Of a stretch of 64,000 nt of DNA, positions 54,983 through 64,000 are shown piece by piece. Numbering within the stretch: the first letter of the stretch is position 1; every line of letters begins with the position of its first letter. The notes under the pieces are model-generated. The model made no database searches. It saw nothing but the letters and a program-made list of their open reading frames with translations, and was not told the DNA's origin. A program made the position numbers and the translations under genes. The stretch comes from Phycomyces blakesleeanus NRRL 1555(-) (taxonomy: Eukaryota; Mucoromycota; Mucoromycetes; Mucorales; Phycomycetaceae), in assembly GCF_001638985.1 (NCBI RefSeq), contig NW_017265148.1, positions 1 through 64,000 on the forward strand, written 5' to 3'.

Positions 54983-56010
54983 TGCTTTAGGTGCTGCAAA
55001 AAAGAAAGAATAAAAATATTGCTTGCAGATCTTCTTTACTTCATGTACGCATATGGTCAAAGCAGATTGGCTCTACATGGTATTTTATCAATGACATGTT
55101 CACAATATTTCATTAAGCGATGAATACAAATCCTGTCAAGCATATTCTGTATTTCTTCACTGACAGGCAGAAAAGCCTTCGTCGCCGAATCCTTAGTAGC
55201 GTGTATATAATATTTGAATGGTGGCCATCAAATCATTCACATGAAGCGTTAATAATAGATCTTAACTAATCAAGTCAATTCTTTTCCACTGTCTAAACTA
55301 ACAGTCAAACTTTCGCCGGTGTTTAAAATTCTTCAACGACTTGTGTATGCAAAAAAAAATGTTGTCAGTTACTTCCTAATCTTAATATATTAAATATCGA
55401 GTTTGTTCATTTATGCTTACCCTTTATTTTATTAAAAAAATTAATACTACTGCGTCTCTTGATTTCTCAAAGCTTACAGCAGAATCAAGAAAGTAGTAAT
55501 ACAACATCCAGAACACAAAGGAGACGGCTATTCGGTTTCCGTTTCAATGACAGAAAGAGAGAATTGCAGTCGCACTGTCCTCTTGACGAAATATGCCAGC
55601 TTCCAAGAGTAGAAGTCACCAGAAACCTTTGGTTCGGCAATCCTGGCGAGCAGACATGTCTTCCGCAGATGTCTAGGCTATATGGTACAGTATATTATTT
55701 TGGAATAAACACTACGAATATTTCAAGAGGTTGTAGGATAAGGTTTGTGGTATTTGGATAACTCTAAAGAGAAAGAGTCTAACCCCAATGACGATTGAAT
55801 TTAGTTAGCAAGACATATAGTATTGCTGCTGACATACGGAATATACAGCTGATTAGACTCTCATTCGCCGTGTAATGAAATATTGTGAACATATAATCGC
55901 TGATAAATATCATGTAGAGCCGATTTGATTTGACTATATGCGTACATGAAGTAAAAAAAAAAAGAAAGAAAGAAGACCTTCATGTCAGTACTTTGACAGC
56001 ACCTGTAGAC
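54983..56010. mobile_element. ~1-kb foldback element with long imperfect inverted repeats
   Basis: The left arm (about 54983-55160) and right arm (about 55830-56010) are imperfect inverted copies. For example cttctttacttcatgtacgc near 55031 pairs with gcgtacatgaagtaaa near 55940, ggctctacatgg with catgtagagcc, and gttcacaatatttcatt with aatgaaatattgtgaac. Outer pieces (gtgctgc / gcagcacc type) also match. The centre holds a 100-codon open frame (55459-55761, no ATG at its start) with a basic segment but no known domain. Superfamily unknown. Confidence 0.65.
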
Positions 56011-56196
56011 TACTTGATGACCAGAATTTGCGAAAGACTGCGTGTCAAGCAAATATTATATCGACAAGCTCAAACTAGCTCTTTTAACAAAGTTTGATTT
56101 AAACGTGCTGTTAAATATATATATATATATATATCGAGCGTGACCCCGCCAATCTGTATGTATCTTTTATGCAGATTATGGAATTTGTTTAAACTA

Positions 56197-56265
56197 CAGT
56201 GGTCCCTCGATAATTTCAATGCACTTAGTTCCCGCCTTGGCCTTGAAATTATCGAGGGACTACTG
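56197..56265. mobile_element. 69-bp palindromic MITE, copy 2
   Basis: Starts CAGTGGTCCCTCGATAATTT and ends ATCGAGGGACTACTG; flanked by TA on both sides. Same length as the copy at 33317-33385, with about ten differences. The whole element can fold into one hairpin. Confidence 0.9.
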
Positions 56266-56701
56266 TAGTAATTTTTTTTAAAGATAAAAAATAAAACTAG
56301 GTGACTTGTGTTAAAGTTACTTGTTTTATGTCTTTATATATGTTGGCTTGGGGAGTATATTAAAAATCAAGCACAAATCATAAGTAAAGCCAAGTACAAC
56401 ATGCCTACACGAGGAGAATCTGTTGGGATAAAGGCTTATAATAATAATAATAATAAAGAAAAAACAAAAAGCTTCAAATCATGACAAGGAAGTATTGTTT
56501 ATATCAATAGTACCGTAAAAAAAAACTAGAAAAAGAATCCAGAATATTTATTATGATCCTTAATAGCCTAAGAATACTTTTCTGTGCTGTTTATTTAAAT
56601 ATAAGATCCATTCATAACGGTTAGTAACTCTAAAAATGCGCCCTGTATAGTCTGTTTTACTATATTTCCATAAAATTAGGTTCATATTAGTCGATTATAA
56701 A

Positions 56702-56762
56702 ATGGTGTGGACAGACAAAAAAAAAGGTCAAAATTATTTTAACCAATCATATTATCATTTTC
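56702..56762. mobile_element. One-ended relative of the 124-bp MITE
   Basis: atggtgtggacagac followed by an A-run, then ggtcaaaattattttaacc and caatcatattatc, matches the left end and part of the centre of the element at 9669-9792. The right inverted repeat is missing, so this is a truncated copy. Confidence 0.55.
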
Positions 56763-58275
56763 ATAGCCACAGATAGACTTCACATCCCCGCGCCTCCCCC
56801 TGATTTTATTTTATTTCCCCTCCTCCTCTTTCTTCCTTCTTTTGTCTTGACTTCATTTTCCTTTTATTCTCTCTTTATCATGTACCCCCAAATATATATA
56901 TATATATAAAGTCAAAATCAAAATCAAAAAGAAACGGAACCCTTGTTGTGCATAGACTGAAACTTGGCCTTATTAGCCCTGAATTTCCTAGAAAAGATCG
57001 ACCTTGTTTTAAATATATAAACACAATTGATCCGGGTCCATGTAATATGATGACATGCACAAATTTATATCAAGCAAGCAATATTGTTTGATCTTTCGAA
57101 TATCAATACTCACCAACGCACACTCACATACCCAAGATGCTAATATAACATATATATTATAAGAAATCAAAAGATGACTAAATTAAAAGGTTACTTGTGA
57201 TAATAAAAAAGAAAAGAGCTTTATTGAATAATGTATATATATATATATATATACAAAAGATTAGTTGAACCAATTGGATAATTATATTCTTCTAGGCTTT
57301 GTTTAGTAATTTTGTAATTAACGGAAACCTAGTGATAACTGTTATATCTGTATTCATAGAAAGAGCTATATCTTTTATCCTTATAAGTCCAATAGATAAA
57401 TAGCTAAAAAACTAAAAGAAAATTGTTTTGTATTAACCCATCTGAGCCCTTGAGAATAAGCACAAAGCCCTCAATTAAATAAATAATAAAATAATATATA
57501 TATAAGATAAATGTATAAAATGGGTTATAATATAGAAGGACCTTTCGTTGTAAGCCCCACAGGTATCGTGTAAGAGAACTTGGGGGTATAGTTCACCAAA
57601 ATACTTTGATCAATAAAATCTCAAAGTTTTGATTCAGTTAAATAAACAGGTTGTTTCTGCTGCTGTTGCTGCTGTTGCTGCTGATATTTAGTTCAAACAC
57701 AAATGTCAATTACCAAATATGTATATATAGGGACAAACTTTTTAAATAGCAAAACTGTACTTACTTTACCATCATCCGGTTGATGCACAATCTGTACTTA
57801 CACATACACATGAGTGTACATTTGCATATGGCACATATCGTATATTATATATTATATGTATGCAGGCAGGTGCATCGATTTTTTTATGTTGTTGTTTTAA
57901 GGCAAGTAAATAAGTAAATAAGGAGTGAGATAAGGAAGTTAGATTCATGTGTTTTTTTGTCAAGTCAATATGTACATCTGTATAAGAATATATATATATC
58001 TGTTCTCTGTACTAGAATACAATCAAAAGAAGAAGACTATAGAAGAAGTAGACTAATGGAAAAGGAAATGGATAAATAAAAGTGCATATTTTTTTACTAT
58101 ATATTGTATACTACAAATTATGTATTATGTACTATGTGATATGTGCTATGTGATATGTGCTATGTGCTATGTACTATGTGCCATGTATTATGCACTATTA
58201 AACTCTTATCAAGAAGAAGATAAAAGAAGAAAAAGCTTAAATGATAATAGTAAAGAAAAAAAAATCAAGCCAAAT
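56763..58275. other. Intergenic before the amidohydrolase gene
   Basis: No supported gene. Holds (ta)n near 57240, a CTG-rich tract at 57655-57685 (on the minus strand a run of Gln codons ending QKQPVYLTESKL then stop, after a possible acceptor cag) and variant ten-base repeats (tatgtgctatgtgat type) at 58110-58190. The Gln-rich piece may be a terminal exon of an unrecognised gene. Confidence 0.4.
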
Positions 58276-58733
58276 CTATGGAATGATAGTCTCTACCTCC
58301 TCCTTCTTAGCACCACCAAACACTCTGCCTTCTCTCCAGTCTTTTCTAATCTGATACACCTTTTCTGCATCATCAGTCAATTGTTTGACATTAACTTCGG
58401 CTACGATCATTTCTTCTTTGGCGTGGTCACAGTGAGCAATCGGGCCTTTGAATGGCACAGTAATCTGGGTTCTTCCGGCCAGGTTTCCAAACGGTTGTGG
58501 TCGTGAAACAGCGCTTTCTGCTGCACCATTGCAAAAAACCATGCAAATCTCACTCTCAAATGCTCTGGTCATACATAAATTGTTGAGCAATTTAACCTCG
58601 CTCTGCAGATCATGCTTCAAACCGAGCTCTCCGCAATCTTCCATACTCCAATAAGCTTTTTTTTTGTTATAAAAATAAATACAAACAGCAATAATAATAA
58701 TATCAATATTAATGCACACTGATAAGAATCTTT

Positions 58734-58766
<33 letters not shown>

Positions 58767-59531
58767 ATAAACAATTCAATTGTGTGCATGTTGACGTCTT
58801 ACCTGGAGTGATGACAAGCTGAGCTTTCTTTTCTTGAGTCAGGTATCTAAACACCTCTGGAAATGCAATATCCCAACAGACGCACATTCCAATAATGAGT
58901 CCAAATCTATTCACAGCTGTATTGAAGCCCTTTTGTCCTATTTGACAAAAATTGAAACAACAAGATATATATATATATATATATTAGCATTAGTATAATA
59001 ATAACGGTAACAATAAAGTTAGATAGCTTATGATATGCAAGCTTTATTTTCTTATTTATTTCTTCATTTATTCATAATTTTTGGTTTACTCACCATGACT
59101 GAGATATGATCTCTCTGGGTGCCAAAGGTGAAACTTTCGGTATTCAAGCAAAATTTTCCCGCTCTTGTCAATGTAATAGCTGCAATTGTACAGGTTTCCG
59201 TCCTCACGATCCATCTCGATGATCGTACCGGGCACAAGATCCATATTATACTTGCGAGCCAGAGCTTGGCATCTCTCTGTACCTCCCTTAATAACCGATC
59301 GTTTTCCTGGACCACCAATAAAGTATCTAACATATGCACATAAATTGATCGGTTTAATTAATTTATTCGTTGATCCACTGATTCGTTATATAGATATACT
59401 TACTCTGGAAACACAATAAGATCAACCTTAAAATCTGAAGCCTTGGCCATGTATTCTTCAACTCGGTCCCAATTTGATTCTTTGTTTTTGTGATCAATGT
59501 GGAATTGAACGGCAGCAATACGCATAGTCAT
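58276..59531 (-). CDS. Nitrilase-superfamily carbon-nitrogen hydrolase
   Basis: Four exons, 59531-59404, 59326-59094, 58937-58803 and 58655-58276, join in frame to 291 aa, a normal length for the family. The enzyme hydrolyses a non-peptide C-N bond through a Glu-Lys-Cys triad, seen as Glu43 (VDLIVFPEYF), Lys107 (LLEYRKFHLWHPERSYL) and Cys141 (MCVCWDIAFPEVF). The fold ends with NGAAES and LAGRTQITVPFKG. No signal peptide; cytosol is likely. Sequence resembles the aliphatic amidase / N-carbamoyl-amino-acid hydrolase branch, but the substrate cannot be fixed by eye. The start is the first of two ATGs (MTM); the second, two codons on, is equally possible. The second and third introns hold (ta)n and (tatatg)n repeats. 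The gene looks intact. Confidence 0.94.
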
Positions 59532-60987
59532 GGTGAAGTAAAAATTATGTTAAAAATAAGAAGAAAAGGAAGAAGAAGAATAGAAGAAAGACGAGTAACA
59601 AGTCTAGTTTTCTATCTCTTTTTTGGGGAGTTTTTTTTTTTTAAAAAAAAAAAACGTTGGACTGACGTTTAGTCTATATATACATATTTATTTTTATTGT
59701 ACCTATAGTGTGTAGTGTGTAGTGTGTAGTGTGTAGTGTGGAAGTAAAAATAAAATAAAACATCAAATGCATAATGCGGAGACACAACTATCTTGGGGGG
59801 GGGGGGGGTTGTTTTCCTAATAACTACAACTTTCCCTGGTATCTTGTTCTTTTCTTTTGATTTGGACCTACTACGGACAGTTATTTTCTTTCTTTCTTTC
59901 AATATTTAAATCTCAGTCACAGCCTATATAATTTTTTTTTTCAAGTGACGTACATATAAGCCTCCACTTGACTCTAATTAATTTCCCTACTAGACTCTCC
60001 TTCCTCTCTTCCCTACCATCCCATATCCAAGCCTACTCCCGCCTATCATATAATAAAATCTACAATATAAAAAAAAGATAGCTATTAAATATATAATAAT
60101 CATAACCATAGTAACCTTTTTTTTATTAGTAAATCATATAAGAAATAAAGACTGGTGCATATATTGTATGTATGTATGTATGTATGTATGTATGCATGTA
60201 TGCATGTGTGTATGTGTGGGCAGATATGCTTTATTGAAAACACACATAATAGTTAAATACTTTGATACATACATATATTTTTAAGCATTTTCGTTATCTA
60301 TACATACTTCTTTAGTAAACCATAACAATGTAATTATACACTATAGTATACACACGCACACACATATATATATATACATGTGTGTACGTGCGTACTTGGG
60401 TACTTGCCTGTATGTATACATATATGTATTTATATGTGCATTAGGCGCATATTAATTATCATTGTTGTTGTTGTTGTTGTTATTGTTATTATTATTTGTA
60501 GTATTGTATCCATGGATACAAAACAATAAGAATAACCACGATTGATCTAATCAGTATGTATTTGGAGCCAATAGAATAAAGGACAGAAATATATACATAA
60601 ATTATTATATGTGTAATTTTTATTTATTTATTTATTTATTTATATATTAAATTTCAATATTATGATTTATTTTTTTTTGGATATTTTTCAATCTCGCCTT
60701 TTCTCTCATCCACCCCTCCCTTCACTCTCTCTATTTGAACAGACATTTTTTTTTTAAAAATTATATATATATAATTTTTTTTAACCTTGTCTCCATTCCA
60801 CTTCATTCAATTTCACTACACTCCATTTACACGCACATATTTATATATACATAGATACATAGATACATACATACATACATACATACATACATACTACCTT
60901 ATTATTAATAATATTCATAAAGGGCTTACAAACATACATACAAACATACATACATAAAAAACAAAACAAAAACAAAACAAAAGCTTA
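59532..60987. other. Divergent intergenic region
   Basis: Lies between two divergently transcribed genes and presumably holds both promoters. Contains tagtgtg repeats near 59710-59740, a run of about 13 G near 59797, (gtat)n at 60166-60218, (ttg)n near 60465, (attt)n near 60620 and (cata)n near 60860-60890. Long T/A runs cluster near 59640 and 60750. Confidence 0.5.
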
Positions 60988-63900
60988 ATGTTATCTTCAG
61001 CTGTTGCGGGGACATGTCAACAATGCAAAGTAAAGTCACTCTGACAGATGGTGTTCATTTGGAAGGGGTTTTTATTTTATTTTATTTTTTATTTTTTATT
61101 TTTATATTGTACTAAACCCTATTTTTTTTTCTATTGTTCTTCTTCTTTTCTCCTCTTTTCTTCTTCTTCCTTTACACAATAAATAATAATAATAATATAT
61201 ACATACACATATATATATAAAAGAAAGGCAGGACCATAAAACCCAAGAATCCAGTTGATGCCCTGATCAACCTACACCTGCAGTCATTCTGGGATAATAG
61301 CAATAAGCATAGTAACACTACCAACCTAGGAAGAACTCGAATTACGACAAATCCTAAAAGACGTCAAGTTAATCTTGCTCAATGCCAACTATATTCCCAA
61401 ACAACTTCAGTACGCAGTCTACGCAAAACAACAGTAACAGTAACAAAAAGTACACCTCGTACCAATTATTTACCAGTCTGGAATCCAATCAATCTTCATT
61501 TCAACAGAGCCTATGTACCTTTTGATCCCCAAAACCACAAAAAGTCCAATCACCAGACCACACACGATGCTGTTCTGTCAGCCGCACTTGGACAATCAGA
61601 TGCCTCAACTGCACAATCTCTGATCGACATTGCATTCCAAATGCTCTCAAAAAAGAAACCAGAACTTGCATGGGAGTGCTACAGTGACATCAGTGCAAAG
61701 GGTATGCTGGGTTACCTGTCAAGCGACCAATTTAAGCACCTCATCAAGCACTTTAGCAGTACCGCCCATCGCGGCAATGGCCTCGAGTACATCCTGACCC
61801 TTATGGAGGACATGCAGAACATGGGTTATCGAGTAGGCAGAAAAGAAAAGATGCTTGTACTCAGGTTATTGGGCACAAGAGGTAAAATAGACGAAATGGA
61901 GGGAATCTTTCAGGACGTCACAAAGGACGATGCCACAAAGCTCAATCCTCCTCTTCCTTTGCCTGCGCCATCTTCTTCGTCTCCGTCTTATCCAGCCCTC
62001 TCGTCGATTGATTCCGACATACTCAGCAAGCCTTACAATATTGTCTTGGCTGCTTACGAAGAACACAACAAAGCATTGGGTAAATTTGAAACCGCCAAAC
62101 GATCCATGGATGTCTATGGCCAGATGATCGATAGAGGATTGCGGCCATCAGAAGCATCGACACTCATCCTGACTGCAAACATCAGGCGTGGTGCGGACGA
62201 CCCAGAGGTGGTCGAGCACACATGGACCTGGCTGTGGAACCGGATCGGAAAGGAGATCGGCCAGTCGAACACCGAGTTAGTGGACCCTCTGCTCTACAGG
62301 AACATGGTCATGTTCTTTGCTTCAGTTGGCCGGCCAGACTGGGCATTAGAGATCAATGACATTATGCGTAAAAAAAAGATCCCTCGCGATGTTCGAATGA
62401 TGACTGCCCTGATCCACAAGGTAGGGCGCAGTGGAGACCTGGAGCAGGCAATGGGATTACTAGACGAAATGAAGCGCATCAACCTCGTCCCAAACACCGT
62501 CACCCTCAACGCCCTGATCGACATCCATGTTCACAAGCTACCCCAGCCTGATCTTGCCGGTGCGATCCGCAGCTACAGTATGTTTGCTGAACAAGGACTC
62601 CAGCCAAACGAAATCACATTCGGTACCCTCATCGACATGTTTGGTAAAAAGGGCGACATTGACCGGGTGCGCGAACTCTACCAGGATATGGTCCATACAC
62701 ACAAAATCAAACCAACCCAGCACATCTTCTCTTCTCTGATCGAGTGCTTCATCACCAAAAAGGATTTCATTTCTGCCCTTTCGGTTGTCAAACTGATGCG
62801 CAAACCCCCGGTCCGAGTCCAGCCAAACGACGTCAATTTCAATTTGCTGATCAGCTCATTTGCGGATGACAATGATATCTACAGTGCCGTTCTGTTTCTC
62901 AAGACGCTCATCAAGGCCGGCATAAAGCCGACTGCTCAATCATACCACCCCATCCTGACCTACTACTCGCGCCGCGGTGATGTCGAGTCAGTCAAGAGCC
63001 TGTTGCAGAAAATGCATGGTTCTAACATCAAACTTGAGCCTATCACATATGGCATTTTTCTCGATGCCTACTCAAAGGCAGGTGATGTTAATGGGGCCGA
63101 AAAGCTCTTTAAGGAGTACAAGTCAAGATGGAGACCAAACGCTTATATATTCAATTCGATGATGTACGTCTACATTCTCCAAAACGACCTCGATCGGGTC
63201 CTGGACATCTACAAGGAAATGATGAAGACTAATGTCAAGATGACCGAACACTCCTACGGGCTGCTGATGTACTGCTACTCTTTGCGTAAAGAGCCCGACG
63301 CCACCGAAGCACTGATGGAAACCATGAAGACGAACAATGTCAAGCCGAGCCTGATCTGCTGGAACATTTTACTCGGGACATACTTTAAAGTCAACCGCCC
63401 AACCGAAGGTCGAGAGGTTGTGGATCGGATGGCAAAGGAGGGCATTGTGGCCAACTATCCAATCTTGAGTACCTTTATCGACGGACTGACCAAGACAGGC
63501 AATGTCGAGGTTGCCGAGTCTGTACTCCAGTCGTGCCTGACTAGATTCCAAGAAAGATTAAAGGCGCAAGCAGAAGTCCAAGCACAGGCACAGACCGTTG
63601 CCCACCGAGATCTTTCGTTGCTGACCGACGCTTTACCAAACTCTGATCAGTCCTATGTTACAATTCTCCCACAGACGATCGAAGATCTACTGAAAGCCAA
63701 CAATACCAAGGATGTCTTCATCGACAGACCGCCACCTCACATGTTTGTGCCCTTGTTGCAACACTACGTCAAAACCAAAGAAATAAGCCAAGCCAAGAGC
63801 CTCTTTGTGCAGATGAGGGATCTTGGCGTGGAGTCGAATCCTGTCGTGTACGTGACGATGATGAAACTCTACCTCGAGACAGACGATTTCGATCGAGTGG

Positions 63901-64000
63901 AGATGATGTGGAATGCGATCCGATCACCTAGTCCAGAACAAAAACAGGTCGACACAATGGATCCTGAGCTGGGCCAGATTCCTTTACCACAACCTAGTTC
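60988..64000 (+). CDS. Pentatricopeptide repeat (PPR) protein, cut by right edge
   Basis: A short first exon 60988-61029 (MLSSAVAGTCQQCK) joins across a 194-bp intron (donor GTAAAG, branch tactaaac, first following AG at 61223) to exon 61224 onward, which stays open to the last base, so at least 939 residues are present. Many ~35-residue helical repeats with the PPR pattern are visible, for example VTLNALIDIHVHK, EITFGTLIDMFGKKGDIDRV, ITYGIFLDAYSKAGDVNGA and LSTFIDGLTKTGNVEVA. PPR proteins bind organelle RNA one base per repeat and act in mitochondrial RNA processing or translation. The Arg/Lys/Thr-rich, acid-poor N-terminus suits mitochondrial import. The exon is less AT-rich than its surroundings. 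Alternative starts further in cannot be excluded. The stop lies beyond the window. Confidence 0.93.

Noticed and set aside
57545..57620. tRNA-like look near gtaagccccacaggtatcgtg
   Set aside because: No A-box/B-box at tRNA spacing and no acceptor pairing.
61866..63551. Short frames on both strands inside the PPR exon
   Set aside because: Shadows of the long plus-strand PPR frame, which stays open to the window edge.

Overview
The window looks like AT-rich nuclear DNA of an early-diverging filamentous fungus, most likely Mucoromycota (Mucorales; a Phycomyces-like genome would fit). Reasons: short introns (about 55-160 bp, a few longer) with CTNAY-type branch sites, genes separated by long microsatellite-rich gaps, a Tnp2-family transposase of the type common in these fungi, a Fanzor-like (TnpB-related) relic of a type I associate with mucoralean genomes, and a mucoralean-style cytochrome P450. 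Species assignment is inference. No rRNA gene and no intact tRNA gene was seen.

Layout. 1-8846: a tandem array of a nearly identical 2.65-kb unit that runs off the left edge. Each unit carries a 74-bp tandem repeat, a 15-bp minisatellite and a perfect 8-bp-stem hairpin. A strongly diverged relic of the family lies at 12.39-12.73 kb. 8.85-13.4 kb: AT-rich DNA with a tRNA-like relic and a 124-bp inverted-repeat element. 13.4-18.7 kb and 25.4-29.5 kb: two large tandem arrays of one ~105-bp repeat family in the same orientation. On the minus strand each unit resembles a mini-exon (44 or ~39-40 bp between AG and GTATA) plus an intron of about 60 bp. Between the arrays lies a gene cluster: an intact four-exon Tnp2-type transposase (minus, 977 aa by my splicing), a four-exon companion gene of unknown function (plus, 309 aa), and a further minus-strand multi-exon gene of unknown function.

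29.5-34.2 kb: gene-poor, with relics of a tyrosine recombinase (tentative) and a Tc1/mariner transposase, and a 69-bp palindromic MITE whose second copy is at 56.2 kb. 34.3-36.7 kb: a nine-exon cytochrome P450 (minus) with all core motifs but no evident ATG. 37.5-39.6 kb: a decayed Fanzor-like gene (minus). 39.6-48.6 kb: more than 8 kb without a convincing gene. 48.6-52.0 kb: a forkhead transcription factor (plus). 52-58.3 kb: intergenic, with microsatellites, a ~1-kb foldback element and MITEs. 58.3-59.5 kb: a four-exon nitrilase-superfamily amidohydrolase (minus). 61.0-64.0 kb: a large, probably mitochondrial PPR protein (plus) cut by the right edge.

The P450, forkhead, amidohydrolase and PPR genes are ordinary unlinked host genes with no common pathway visible. 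The left 30 kb is repeat and transposon territory and holds the most unusual structures. Exon boundaries were worked out by hand from splice signals and reading-frame continuity; no similarity search was run.
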